The notes: generated by a model from the letters alone, not told the origin. A DNA stretch of 12,805 bases from SLQH01 sp964612995 (GCA_964612995.1 CAZTGE010000120.1:1-12805); one strand, 5' to 3'. Positions 1 to 8,305 are shown, numbered from the stretch's first letter. Made by a program: numbers and translations.

Positions 1-55
1 CCTCGTCTTCGCCCTCGTCTTCGCCCTCGTCTTCGCCCTCGTCTTCGCCCTCGTC
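1..55 (-). repeat. 12-bp tandem repeat encoding an acidic EDEG tract
   Basis: Four perfect copies of CCTCGTCTTCGC (1-48) are followed by a partial copy (49-55); the array may continue past the left edge. Because the unit is a multiple of three, it stays in frame with the minus-strand gene and encodes repeated Glu-Asp-Glu-Gly. No spacers are present, so it is not CRISPR. Arrays like this can change copy number by slippage, which would lengthen or shorten the acidic tract without a frameshift. Confidence 0.9.
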
Positions 56-3000
56 CGCAAGGTCTTCCGGCTGCGTGCGGCGCAGGACCACGGTGCGGGT
101 GTCCGGGTGGCGCAGGCGCCGCTCCAGCTCCTTCAGCTCGGCGTAGCGGCTGGCCGGCACTAGCGAGGGGTCGAGGTCGCGGCGCCAGGTGACGGTCAGT
201 TCTCCATCCGCGTGGATGGTGCTGATGGCCAGGGTGCCTGCGAGCGGATCGGCATCATCGATGGCACGCGGCAGCAGAACCGGTTCGTAGCCCGCAGGCA
301 GGCGCAGGACCACCTGCTGCAGCAATGGATCGCCGCCGCTGGAGTAATACGGCACCTCGCGGGTGTCGGAGCGCAGCTGCAGCGTGGCGCCGAGCGAGGC
401 TGGTAAAGTGCAGTAGAGGTAGTCGCCGTCGGCGACGGCGTAGCCGTCGACGCTGACCGCGAAGTGCTCGCGCGCCGGTGGTTGCGTCGTCTCGACCGTG
501 AGCGGACCGATGGTGGTGGCGCCGCGGGCGATGGCGCCGGCCATCTCGAGGTGGGCGCGTCGCCGTTGCTCCGGGCTCAACTCGGCATAGTAGCGCTTGC
601 GCGCGCCGAAGCGGTTGCCGAAGGACAGCTGGGTGCGTTCGATGCGGGCATCGCCGTTGCTGTGCAGATCGATGGTGTGGTGCAGTTCCGTGCGTGTCCG
701 CACCGGGGTGAGTTGCGGGCGGGGCATGCCGGTCGTGAGGTCGAGCGCTGGTTCGCCCTCGTGCGCGGTGGCGCCCAGGGCCTGGTACTGGTCGGTGTCG
801 TTGAGGTAGATGTTCGCGGCGCCGGCCTCGGGGCGGACGGCGACGAGCACGCTGCCGAAGAGCCGGCCCGGGTAGCGCAGCAAGGGCGCGCGCAGCTGGG
901 GGTGGTCGGTGGCGAAGCCGGCGAGCACGAAACGCGGGTCGAAGCCGGCCGCGCTGAGCATCGCGTGCAGCAGCACCGCGCGGTCGGTGGTGTTGCCGTA
1001 GCCATCGAGAAGGGTTTGCGCTGCGGGGCTGATCGCGCTCGGCGGCAGGTCGTTGAGGCCCGGGCCGGCGCTGCGGATCTGCCGCGCGACGTGGTCGCGG
1101 ATGGCGCGGATCGCGTCGCGCGGTCCGCTGGTCTGCGCGGTCAGCTCGGCGGTCAGCTGCCTGACGGATTCGTCGATCGCGGCGGCCGTGCGCAGGCGGT
1201 CGCGCAGCATGGCGGCGTATTCCTCCCAGTCGCCGGTGCTCAGGAACAGCGTGGGGACGAAGGCCCAGCGCGGCGGCAGGCCGGCGCGTTCGGGGATCCG
1301 GGCGCAGTCGCTGTCCTGCCAGCGATGGACCACCAGCTCGCCGTCGGGTTCGCGGGTGTGGGCGAGGGTGCCGCCGAGAACGCGGTGGCGCAGGCGCTGC
1401 GCGATCGCTGCAGGCGCTCGCAGTTCCACGATGCGCTCGGCGACCGGATCGCGGCCGGCGAAGGTGATGCGAGCGCTGAGGAAGGGCTGCTCGCGCTTGT
1501 CACGGCGATAGGCGTAGCGGATGGTGCAGCCGACGTCGACCGCCGGCAGGCTGATCACCGTGGTCCGCGTCGGCGGATAGCGGCGGGCGGTGCCGACCCA
1601 GCCGGCGTCCATGACATTGATCTCGTCTTCGCTGACCGTGTGTACCGTGCCGTCGGCGGTGATCACTTCCGCTTCGAGCAACTCGACGCTCTCCCAGCCG
1701 CTGTTGGCGCTGAGTTTGATCTCACCGGCGCGTTTCTTGCCGGCATAGGTATGGACCTGTTGCTCGACGCGGACGGTCTCGCTCCAGGAGTGCGCGTCGT
1801 GGACCGTGACCAGGGTCTCGTGCCGGGTCACGGTGAGGTCCTCGTCGTGCGCGTCGTCCTCGTCCGGTGCTGCGGCCGGCCGCAACAGCAGGCGCCGGCG
1901 CAGATCGCGTTCGACCTGGGCGAGCACCTGCTTGAGTTCGCGGTAGGCCGCCGGGTCGAAGGAGACTGCGGTGAGCGTCAGCCCGCCGGTGACGACCACC
2001 CGGTCGGCCTCGCCGCTGGCGGCGAGTCGCCAGGTGATGCCATCGGCGGCGACCGGCGTGAACTGTGGCGGGGCGAGGATCGTGCCGAGGGCGGGGTCGA
2101 CGCTCAGCTCGAGGCGCTCCTCCACGCCGCAGGCGATGCCGGTCTCGAAGGGGTAGTCGCGTTGCTCGAGGCCGGTACGGCCGATGATGAAGTTGACCAT
2201 CCCCGCGCGCGAGCCGATCAGCGGCAGTGGCAGCAGGGCGAGGTCCTCGCCAGTCACGGCGACATCGGGCGCGGTGAAGCGCAGGCGCACGCGCAGGGGC
2301 GTGCTGCGGTCGGTCATGTCCGCCGGTTCGATGCGGCAGTCGGTCATCTGCGCGCCAGCGGCGAGGCTCTTGACCAGCCCGGTGAAATAGCGCTGGCGTT
2401 CCTCGGGCCGGATGCGGGCGAAGTAGCCGCGGTAGGCGTTGTCGTTGATGCCGGTGAAGCGGAGGTCGCAGGTGGCTTCGAGCGCGCCATCGGCGGTGAT
2501 CCGGGCCTGGGTGTCGATGTGCAGCAGGTTCTCCGTCGCCGGGATGATCGGCGAGACCCGCAGCCCGGTGCCGTCTGGCGTGGCCACGAGATAGCTCTTG
2601 TCGTTGAGGTAGGCCGGCAGCAGGTCCTTGGTCGTCTCGTCGGTCGCATCCATCAGCAGGTAGCCGCCGTCGGGTTGGCGCACCGCGGTGATGGCGTGGT
2701 TGAAGAACGGCTGCGGGACCTCCGGGTCTTTCTTGGTGCCGGTATGGATCAAGGTGGGGAACGCCTCGTAGCCGGCCAGGCGCAGCATCGCCACCAGCAG
2801 CGCGGCCTTGTCGCGGCACACGCCGTGCTGCTGGGCGAAGGTGTCGGCGACGTCGTGCGGTTCATAGCCCGGCGCGGTCGCCTCCACCGTGATGCCCATG
2901 TAGCGGATCCTCTCGCTGACGTAACGGAATATCGCCTCGATGCGCGCCCGCCGGTCGGTGAGTCCGGCGACCAGGTCCTCCACCGTGGCCGCCATCGCCG

Positions 3001-3850
3001 GCGACGGTTCGAGGTGGGGCGCAGAGAGGTTCCAGTACCAGCGCGAGACCGTCTCCCAGTCCGGCGCGGTGCTCACCAGCAGGCGTTGGACCACGGTGTG
3101 GGTCGGCGGCATGCTCGGTTCGGGGAACATCTGCGGCACGTCGCGGGCGGTCCAGCGGTGGCGGATGCCCGCCCCGGTCTGCTCACGCTGGTAGACCACG
3201 GTGTCGTCGACCGGGTCCTTGAGCGCGATCGTGGCGAGCGGCCGGTCGGCCGGTGCGAGGACCTCGTACTCGGCGCTGATGATCGGCGCGGTGCTTTCGA
3301 AGGTGACGTAGTCGCCGAAGGTGTCCAGCATCCGCGGCTTGACGATGCGGTCGTAGAACACCATGTGCAGCGTGTCGCCCACGCCCAGGCCCGGCACGTT
3401 GATGCGGCGGATCTTGCTGTTGGGGTTGTAGATGTTCGCGCCCATCGAGCTCGGATCGGTCATCACCTTCTGTTGCGCCGCGACGTCGATCGCGCGGGTC
3501 GTGCCGTCTCCGGCGATCACCTCGAGCAGCGGGACGGTGCAGTCCTCCGGCTGCTGGTAGGGGATGGTGAAATGGCTCGAGAGCGTGCGGTTGGCGCGCC
3601 GGCCGCGTTCGGTGAGGATCTTGCGATATTCCTCGTGCCACTGGACGTAGGTGCCATCGGCGGCGTAGGCGATGTGGACGCTGCGCGCGACCACCACAGT
3701 ATCGGCGTCGGGATACGCCTCCACGGTGGCCGTCTGGGCATCGGCGAGCGCCGTGTCGCGGTCGATCCACCCCGTGGCGCGGTCGGTGTCGGCCGCGTGC
3801 AGCGCGAGGCCGGCGGTCAGGCAGAGCAGGAGCGGAAGGGTGCTGCGCAT
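1..3850 (-). CDS. Exported tandem DUF3857/transglutaminase-like protein, partial at its C-terminus
   Basis: An open frame of 1283 codons starts at ATG 3850 and runs off the left edge without a stop. The start is supported by AGGAGG at 3858-3863, 7 nt away, and by a signal peptide (hydrophobic core LPLLLCLTAGLAL, likely cleavage near residues 19-21), so the protein is probably secreted or periplasmic. Module 1 has a DUF3857 domain (about residues 45-210), then a transglutaminase-like core with an intact triad: Cys345 (GVCRDKA), His385 (FFNHAI) and Asp401 (LLMDATDE). An acidic linker (PDEDDAHDED, about 660-670) leads to module 2, with DUF3857 at about 680-840 and a core in which the triad is replaced by Thr954, Ser1000 and Asn1017. 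The visible end is another acidic stretch. Proteins of this class are mostly uncharacterised; a role in cell-envelope or peptide processing is inference. A 124-nt gap with hairpins separates it from hydA, so it is probably not part of the hydrogenase operon. Confidence 0.88.
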   Translation of the reverse strand, partial: MRSTLPLLLCLTAGLALHAADTDRATGWIDRDTALADAQTATVEAYPDADTVVVARSVHIAYAADGTYVQWHEEYRKILTERGRRANRTLSSHFTIPYQQPEDCTVPLLEVIAGDGTTRAIDVAAQQKVMTDPSSMGANIYNPNSKIRRINVPGLGVGDTLHMVFYDRIVKPRMLDTFGDYVTFESTAPIISAEYEVLAPADRPLATIALKDPVDDTVVYQREQTGAGIRHRWTARDVPQMFPEPSMPPTHTVVQRLLVSTAPDWETVSRWYWNLSAPHLEPSPAMAATVEDLVAGLTDRRARIEAIFRYVSERIRYMGITVEATAPGYEPHDVADTFAQQHGVCRDKAALLVAMLRLAGYEAFPTLIHTGTKKDPEVPQPFFNHAITAVRQPDGGYLLMDATDETTKDLLPAYLNDKSYLVATPDGTGLRVSPIIPATENLLHIDTQARITADGALEATCDLRFTGINDNAYRGYFARIRPEERQRYFTGLVKSLAAGAQMTDCRIEPADMTDRSTPLRVRLRFTAPDVAVTGEDLALLPLPLIGSRAGMVNFIIGRTGLEQRDYPFETGIACGVEERLELSVDPALGTILAPPQFTPVAADGITWRLAASGEADRVVVTGGLTLTAVSFDPAAYRELKQVLAQVERDLRRRLLLRPAAAPDEDDAHDEDLTVTRHETLVTVHDAHSWSETVRVEQQVHTYAGKKRAGEIKLSANSGWESVELLEAEVITADGTVHTVSEDEINVMDAGWVGTARRYPPTRTTVISLPAVDVGCTIRYAYRRDKREQPFLSARITFAGRDPVAERIVELRAPAAIAQRLRHRVLGGTLAHTREPDGELVVHRWQDSDCARIPERAGLPPRWAFVPTLFLSTGDWEEYAAMLRDRLRTAAAIDESVRQLTAELTAQTSGPRDAIRAIRDHVARQIRSAGPGLNDLPPSAISPAAQTLLDGYGNTTDRAVLLHAMLSAAGFDPRFVLAGFATDHPQLRAPLLRYPGRLFGSVLVAVRPEAGAANIYLNDTDQYQALGATAHEGEPALDLTTGMPRPQLTPVRTRTELHHTIDLHSNGDARIERTQLSFGNRFGARKRYYAELSPEQRRRAHLEMAGAIARGATTIGPLTVETTQPPAREHFAVSVDGYAVADGDYLYCTLPASLGATLQLRSDTREVPYYSSGGDPLLQQVVLRLPAGYEPVLLPRAIDDADPLAGTLAISTIHADGELTVTWRRDLDPSLVPASRYAELKELERRLRHPDTRTVVLRRTQPEDLADEGEDEGEDEGEDEGEDE

Positions 3851-3863
3851 GCGGGGGCCTCCT

Positions 3864-3901
3864 GCGACCGGCATCGGCGGGAAGGCGCCGATGCCGGTCG
3901 C
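3864..3901 (-). promoter_or_regulatory. Perfect 16-bp inverted repeat next to a ribosome binding site
   Basis: Arms 3864-3879 and 3886-3901 are perfectly complementary around a 6-nt loop (GGAAGG). In the mRNA the hairpin ends directly before the AGGAGG of the DUF3857 gene. No T-run follows on the minus strand, so a classical intrinsic terminator is unlikely. It could be an operator for a dimeric regulator, a 5' mRNA stabiliser or a translation-control hairpin. The repeat is certain; its function is not. Confidence 0.55.
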
Positions 3902-3936
3902 GGCTGTCAGCCTGGAGGCGGGCAGTCCCGGGCAAG

Positions 3937-3966
3937 CGCCGGTGACCCCGTACGGGGCCACCGGCG
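3937..3966 (-). terminator. Hairpin 9 nt after hydA, possible 3' end structure
   Basis: An 8-bp stem (CGCCGGTG with CACCGGCG), one A-C mismatch and a 4-bp CCCC/GGGG stem close on the loop GTAC. It starts just after the hydA stop codon. It lacks a T-run downstream, so it may be a weak or Rho-assisted terminator, or a structure that protects the 3' end of the hydCBA mRNA. Confidence 0.4.
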
Positions 3967-3974
3967 TCGTGCGA

Positions 3975-5720
3975 TCAGCCCGGGACCGCGGTCGCGTCGG
4001 CGCGGAGGCAGGGCGTGTAGTGGGTGTGCAGCAGTTCGTGGGCGCAGGCGCTGCCCGGATGGTCGAGCAGGTCCGTATAGCAGGCGCGGACCAGGTGGTT
4101 CTCCTGGGATTTGTGCAGCTGCAGGCGCGCGTCGGCGCGGTAGAGCCCGGCTGTGCGCTGGGCGATGATATCGGCGTCGCGCCCGATCGGTTGCCCCGCA
4201 CCGCCGACGCAGCCGCCGGGACAGGCCATGATCTCGATCAGGTGATAGGGGCTGGTGCCCGCACGCACGGCCTCGGCGAGGGCGCGGGCCTGGCCCAGCG
4301 AATGGGCGATGGCGACGCGCAGGGTGACCCCGGCGAGTTCGACCGTGGCTTCGCGCAGGCGCTCGGCGCCGCGTACCGCGTGGAAGGCCACCGCGTCGAG
4401 CCGGCGCCCGGTCATGCTCTCGGCGCAGAAGCGCAGCGCCGCCTCGGTCACCCCGCCGCTGGTGCCGAAGATGATTCCGGCCCCCGTCTTGAAGCCCATC
4501 GGCATGTCGAAGGGCTCTTCTTCGAGCGCGGCGAGATCGAGCCCGCGTTCGCGGATCATCCGCGTCAATTCCTGGGTGGTGAGGACGAAGTCGACGTCGC
4601 GCCGGCCGCCGGGTGCGAAGTCCGCGCGTCTGGCCTCGGCCTTCTTGGCGGTGCAGGGCATGATGCTCAGCACCACCAGCCGTTCGGGTTCGCAGCCGAG
4701 CTCGGCCGGGAGCATGCGCCGCGCGAGCGCGCCGAACATCTGCTGCGGCGAGCGGCAGGTGCTCAGGTGCGGGAGCAGGTCGCCGAACTCGCGCTCGGCG
4801 AAGTCGACCCAGCCGGGGCAGCAGGAGGTGAACTGCGGCAGGGGGCCGCCCTGTTCGAGCCGCCGCAGCAGCTCGCTGCCCTCCTCGAGCACCGTCAGAT
4901 CGGCGGTGAAGCCGGTGTCGTAGACCTGATCGCAGCCGAGGCGATGCAGCGCTGCCACCGTGCGCCCGGCGACGTTCTCGCCGGCCGGCAGGCCGAAATC
5001 CTCACCCAAGGCGACGCGCACCGCCGGGGCGATCTGGGCCACCACCGTGGTCCGCGGATCGTGCAGCGCCGCCCAGACGCCGTCGATCTCGCTCGCCGGG
5101 CTGAGCGCGCCGGTGGGGCAGACCGCCGCGCACTGGCCGCAGCCGACGCAGCCGACCTCGCCGAGGGCGCGGCCGTGGGCCGGCAGCACCGCCGAGCGCG
5201 CGCCGCGATGCGCGAAATCGATCGCACCGACGCTCTGGACCTCGTGGCACATGCGCACGCAGTCGCCGCACAGCACGCAGCGGTTGGGATTGCGCACCAC
5301 CGCGGGGTGGCTGGTATCGATCGGTTGGGGCGTGTGCTGTGCGGGGAAGCGGATTTCCCCGACGCCCATGCGGTTGGCCAGTTCCTGTAGCCGACAGGTG
5401 CCGCTGCGCGGGCAGCTGGGGCAGTCGCGGTCGTGATTGGCCAGCAGTAGCTCGAGGGCCACCTTGCGCATCTCGCGGATCTCGGCGGTGTGGGTGCGGA
5501 CCACCATCCCGTCGACCGGCTCGGCGGTGCAAGAGGTGGTCACTCCCTGACCCTCGATGTCGACCAGGCACAGACGGCAGGCGCCGTAGACCGAGAGCTG
5601 AGAGTGGTAACAGAAGGTGGGAATGTCGATCCCGGCCGTGCGGCAGAGCTCGAGCACGTTGCGTTCGTCGCCGATCGCGACCGGGCGGCCGTCGATGATC
5701 GCGGTGGGGATGTCGGGCAT
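3975..5720 (-). CDS. hydA: [FeFe] hydrogenase catalytic subunit HydA (trimeric, NAD-linked type)
   Basis: Cytoplasmic enzyme that reversibly reduces protons to H2; 581 residues. From the N-terminus: a [2Fe-2S] plant-type ferredoxin domain (Cys37, 48, 51, 64), a His-Cys3 [4Fe-4S] site (His96, Cys100, 103, 109), and two ferredoxin-type [4Fe-4S] clusters (Cys148/151/154/158 and 191/194/197/201). The H-cluster domain has all three signatures: FTSCCPGW (Cys300 proton shuttle, Cys301 ligand), IMPCTAKK (Cys356) and ACPGGCVGGAGQP (Cys500, Cys504). The acidic proton-path residues of FTADLTVLEEG are kept. The C-terminus has the small-subunit-like HELLHTHYTP motif. It lacks room for the extra C-terminal [2Fe-2S] domain that I recall in Thermotoga maritima HydA. 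ATG 5720 follows GGAGGAG. It lies 21 nt after hydB, last in the hydCBA unit. Electron bifurcation with ferredoxin is inferred from the HydABC arrangement. Confidence 0.97.
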   Translation of the reverse strand: MPDIPTAIIDGRPVAIGDERNVLELCRTAGIDIPTFCYHSQLSVYGACRLCLVDIEGQGVTTSCTAEPVDGMVVRTHTAEIREMRKVALELLLANHDRDCPSCPRSGTCRLQELANRMGVGEIRFPAQHTPQPIDTSHPAVVRNPNRCVLCGDCVRMCHEVQSVGAIDFAHRGARSAVLPAHGRALGEVGCVGCGQCAAVCPTGALSPASEIDGVWAALHDPRTTVVAQIAPAVRVALGEDFGLPAGENVAGRTVAALHRLGCDQVYDTGFTADLTVLEEGSELLRRLEQGGPLPQFTSCCPGWVDFAEREFGDLLPHLSTCRSPQQMFGALARRMLPAELGCEPERLVVLSIMPCTAKKAEARRADFAPGGRRDVDFVLTTQELTRMIRERGLDLAALEEEPFDMPMGFKTGAGIIFGTSGGVTEAALRFCAESMTGRRLDAVAFHAVRGAERLREATVELAGVTLRVAIAHSLGQARALAEAVRAGTSPYHLIEIMACPGGCVGGAGQPIGRDADIIAQRTAGLYRADARLQLHKSQENHLVRACYTDLLDHPGSACAHELLHTHYTPCLRADATAVPG

Positions 5721-5741
5721 GGCGTTCTCCTCCGGGGCGGC

Positions 5742-7667
5742 TCAGCCGACCCCGACGATGGCGTCGAAGCGGCAGGCCGTGGCGCAGGCGCCGCAGCGCA
5801 GGCAGGTGGCGGGGTCGAGGGTGTGGACCTGTTTCGGCGCGCCGGTGATGGCGTCGACCGGACAGGCGCGCAGGCAGGCGGTGCAGCCGCGGCAGCGGTC
5901 GGCGATGATCTCCGGCTGACGCAGCGCGGCGCAGCGTCCGGCGGGACAGCGGCGTTCGTGGACGTGGGCCTCGTACTCCTCGCGGAACAGATCCAGGGTC
6001 GAGAGCACGGGGTTGGGGGCGGTCTTGCCCAGGCCGCAGAGCGAGCCCTTGGCCACGCTGCGCGCGAGCACTGCGAGGTCGTCGAGCACCTGTGGCGTGG
6101 CTTCGCCGTCGATGATCGTGTCGAGCATGGCCAGCATCTGGCGGGTACCCTCGCGGCAGAGGACGCATTTGCCGCAGCTCTCGTGTTGGGTGAACTGCAT
6201 GAAGAAGCGGGCGACCTCGACCATGCAGGTGTGGTCGTTCATCACCACCAGCCCGCCGGAGCCGATCATCGCGCCGATCGCGCTCAGGTGTTCGTAGTCC
6301 AGCGGCAGGTCGAGGTGCGCGGCGGTCAGGCAGCCGCCCGACGGGCCGCCGATCTGCACCGCCTTGAACGCGCCCTCGCGCACCTGACCGTCGTTGTCGG
6401 TGACCCCGCCGCCGATGGCGAACACCACCTCACGCAGGGTGGTGCCGAGCGGGACCTCGATCAGACCGGTATTGGCCACGTGGCCGGTGAGGGCGAAGGT
6501 CTTGGTGCCGGGTGAATCGCTGGTGCCGACGGCGCGGAAGGCAGCCGCGCCGCGGGCGATGATCAGCGGGATGGTGGCGAGGGTCTCGACGTTGTTGATG
6601 ATCGTCGGGCAGCCCCACAGGCCGCTGACGGCCGGGAAGGGCGGCTTGGGCATCGGCATGCCGCGGCGCCCCTCGATCGAGGCGATCAGCGCGGTCTCCT
6701 CGCCGCAGACGAACGCACCCGCGCCCTCCATCACCTCCAACGTGAACCCGGCGCCGCTGCCGAAGCAGTCGTGGCCGAGCAGCCCGGCGGCGGTGGCGGC
6801 GGCGACCGCCGCTCGCACTCGTTCCACCGCCAGGGGATATTCGGTGCGTACATAGATGTAGCCGGCCTGGGCGCCGATCGCGCGGGCGGCGATCAGCATG
6901 CCCTCGATCACGCTGTGGGGGTTGCCCTCCATGATCGAGCGGTCCATGAAGGCGCCGGGGTCGCCCTCGTCGCCGTTGCAGATGATGTAGCGTCGTTCGG
7001 CCGCGGTGGCGGCGGCGAAGCCCCACTTCCGGCCGGTGGAGAAACCACCGCCGCCGCGTCCGCGCAGGCCGGAAGCCGAGACCTCGGCGCGGATCGCCTC
7101 GGGGCTCATCGCGGTCCAGGCGCGTTCGGCCGCGCGGTAGCCGCCGGTGCCGACGTACTCGGCGAGGTCTTCGGGGTCGAGTTCGCAGCCGGCGGCGAGG
7201 ACGGTGCGTTCCTGGTTGGCGTAGAAGGGGATGTCGCCGTGCCGGGCCACGGGGGTGCCGGTGGTCGGGTCGCGGTAGAGCAGGCGTTCGACCACGCTCC
7301 CGCCGATGAACGAGGCGGCGACGATCTCGTCGACATCGGCCGGCTTGACCTTCACGTAGAGCAGGTCCTCGGGCAGGATGCGCACCAGCGGACCGAGGGC
7401 GCAGAAGCCCTGGCAACCGCTCTTGGAGAGATGGACCGCGTCGGTGCCGTCGTGGGTGTGGATGGCGAGCTCGACCGCCGCGTCGATGCCGTGGGCGGTG
7501 AACGCGGCGCAGAAGGCGTCGCGCACGGCCGCCGCGCCATTGGCGAGGCAGCCGGTGCCGCCACAGATCACCACGCGTCGGCTGCGGCGGCCGGCCGCGG
7601 CATGATGGCGCGCGGCCAGGCTGTCGAGATCCATCGCCGGGGCGAGGGTGTCGGGGCCGGAGGTCAT
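5742..7667 (-). CDS. hydB: HydB, NuoF-like NADH/FMN subunit of the hydrogenase
   Basis: Electron-input subunit of the HydABC complex that exchanges electrons with NAD(H) through FMN; 641 residues. The N-terminal thioredoxin-like [2Fe-2S] domain has Cys35, Cys40, Cys85 and Cys89. The NuoF core shows the glycine-rich FMN/NADH loop GLRGRGGGGFSTGRKW (200-215), NGDEGDPG (231-238), GAGAFVCGEETALIASIEG (about 315-333) and an SLBB-like region. The N3-type [4Fe-4S] cluster is bound by SCGKCVLC (Cys498, 501, 504) and Cys544. A C-terminal double ferredoxin adds Cys592/595/598/602 and Cys622/625/628/632, as in bifurcating hydrogenases and formate dehydrogenases but unlike plain complex I NuoF. The ATG at 7667 overlaps the hydC stop by 4 nt (ATGA), which implies translational coupling; GGGAGA precedes it. 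NADH against NADPH preference cannot be read with confidence. Confidence 0.96.
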   Translation of the reverse strand: MTSGPDTLAPAMDLDSLAARHHAAAGRRSRRVVICGGTGCLANGAAAVRDAFCAAFTAHGIDAAVELAIHTHDGTDAVHLSKSGCQGFCALGPLVRILPEDLLYVKVKPADVDEIVAASFIGGSVVERLLYRDPTTGTPVARHGDIPFYANQERTVLAAGCELDPEDLAEYVGTGGYRAAERAWTAMSPEAIRAEVSASGLRGRGGGGFSTGRKWGFAAATAAERRYIICNGDEGDPGAFMDRSIMEGNPHSVIEGMLIAARAIGAQAGYIYVRTEYPLAVERVRAAVAAATAAGLLGHDCFGSGAGFTLEVMEGAGAFVCGEETALIASIEGRRGMPMPKPPFPAVSGLWGCPTIINNVETLATIPLIIARGAAAFRAVGTSDSPGTKTFALTGHVANTGLIEVPLGTTLREVVFAIGGGVTDNDGQVREGAFKAVQIGGPSGGCLTAAHLDLPLDYEHLSAIGAMIGSGGLVVMNDHTCMVEVARFFMQFTQHESCGKCVLCREGTRQMLAMLDTIIDGEATPQVLDDLAVLARSVAKGSLCGLGKTAPNPVLSTLDLFREEYEAHVHERRCPAGRCAALRQPEIIADRCRGCTACLRACPVDAITGAPKQVHTLDPATCLRCGACATACRFDAIVGVG

Positions 7668-8188
7668 GGGGCGTCTCCCGTCGCGGCGCGCTCGCGCAGC
7701 TCGGTGATCAGGGCGGTGGCCGTGGCGGCGTCGACCTGGCCGTGGACCTGATCGTTGATGGTGATCACCGGCGCCAGGCCGCAGGCGCCGAGGCAGCTGA
7801 CGGTCTCCACGGTGAACAGCAGATCGTCGGTGGTGTGGTCCTCGCCGCTGAGGCCGAGCTGCTCGCGCATCGCGTGGTAGGCATCCATCGCGCCTTTGAC
7901 GTGGCAGGCGGTGCCGTCGCAGACCCGGACCACGTAACGCCCCTTGGGGCTGAGGGTGAAGTGGGCGTAGAAGGTGGCCACGCCGTAGACCGTCGCCGCG
8001 CTCAGGCCGATGCGTTCGCCGATGCGGTCGAGACCGGTCTCGGGCAGATAGCGGAATGCGGCCTGCACCTCCTGGAGGATCGGCACCAGGCGATGGGCGA
8101 CGGCGCCGTGGCGGTCGACGATCGCGTCGATGCGTTCGAGCATCGCCGGGATGTCGGTGCCGGGGCGGGTGGCGGTGGGGGTGTCCAT
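7664..8188 (-). CDS. hydC: HydC, NuoE-like [2Fe-2S] subunit of the hydrogenase
   Basis: Small electron-transfer subunit, 174 residues, close to the usual NuoE/HydC length. The N-terminal half is the helical bundle of the family (HRLVPILQEVQAAFRYLPE and the ATVYGVATFYAHF segment). The C-terminal thioredoxin-like domain binds [2Fe-2S] with Cys90, Cys95 (CDGTAC), Cys132 and Cys136 (CLGAC). I chose ATG 8188 because GGAGG lies 7 nt upstream; the frame stays open to an ATG at 8269, but that extension crosses the AT-rich regulatory island and has no family similarity that I recognise. It is first in the hydC-hydB-hydA unit and its stop overlaps the hydB start. Confidence 0.95.
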   Translation of the reverse strand: MDTPTATRPGTDIPAMLERIDAIVDRHGAVAHRLVPILQEVQAAFRYLPETGLDRIGERIGLSAATVYGVATFYAHFTLSPKGRYVVRVCDGTACHVKGAMDAYHAMREQLGLSGEDHTTDDLLFTVETVSCLGACGLAPVITINDQVHGQVDAATATALITELRERAATGDAP

Positions 8189-8305
8189 GGGCTGCCCTCC
8201 AGATAAAGAAGGAATTCTTTCTTGAATGACCGGAGCATGCCAGGGCTGCGCAATGATATCAAGAATCAATTCTCGAATAGCCGGGCGGCGTGGAGGGTCG
8301 CCGGT
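8189..8305 (-). promoter_or_regulatory. AT-rich gap with candidate hydC promoter and small inverted repeat
   Basis: This gap interrupts otherwise GC-rich sequence. On the minus strand an extended -10-like element, TGATATCAT, lies at 8253-8261 (TATCAT matches five of six consensus bases, with TG one base upstream), about 65 nt before the hydC ATG; its -35 is poor. An alternative is TTGATA with a 17-nt spacer and CATGCT preceded by TGG. A 16-nt inverted repeat, AAAGAA-TTCC-TTCTTT, at 8205-8220 sits just upstream of the GGAGG at 8196-8200 and could be an operator or a weak hairpin. I see no standard Rex operator. The location fits a promoter, but the exact element is uncertain. Confidence 0.35.

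Noticed and set aside
1..55. CRISPR array
   Set aside because: The repeats are only 12 bp, are directly adjacent with no spacers, and encode part of a protein.
1722..2819. Minus-strand frame of 365 codons
   Set aside because: It is Arg-rich, overlaps the correct frame of the DUF3857 gene, which has a signal peptide and clear motifs, and shows no domain of its own.
464..4168. Plus-strand open frame of 1234 codons
   Set aside because: It lies opposite the DUF3857 gene, has no recognisable domain and reads as low-complexity Ala/Gly/Arg/Val sequence, as expected from the antisense of a GC-rich gene.
8220..8250. Sigma-54 promoter before hydC (TGGCAT on the minus strand)
   Set aside because: The -12 GC element is missing at the required spacing.
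7664..8269. Longer hydC starting at 8269
   Set aside because: The 27 extra residues cross the AT-rich regulatory island, while ATG 8188 has a good GGAGG and gives the usual length.
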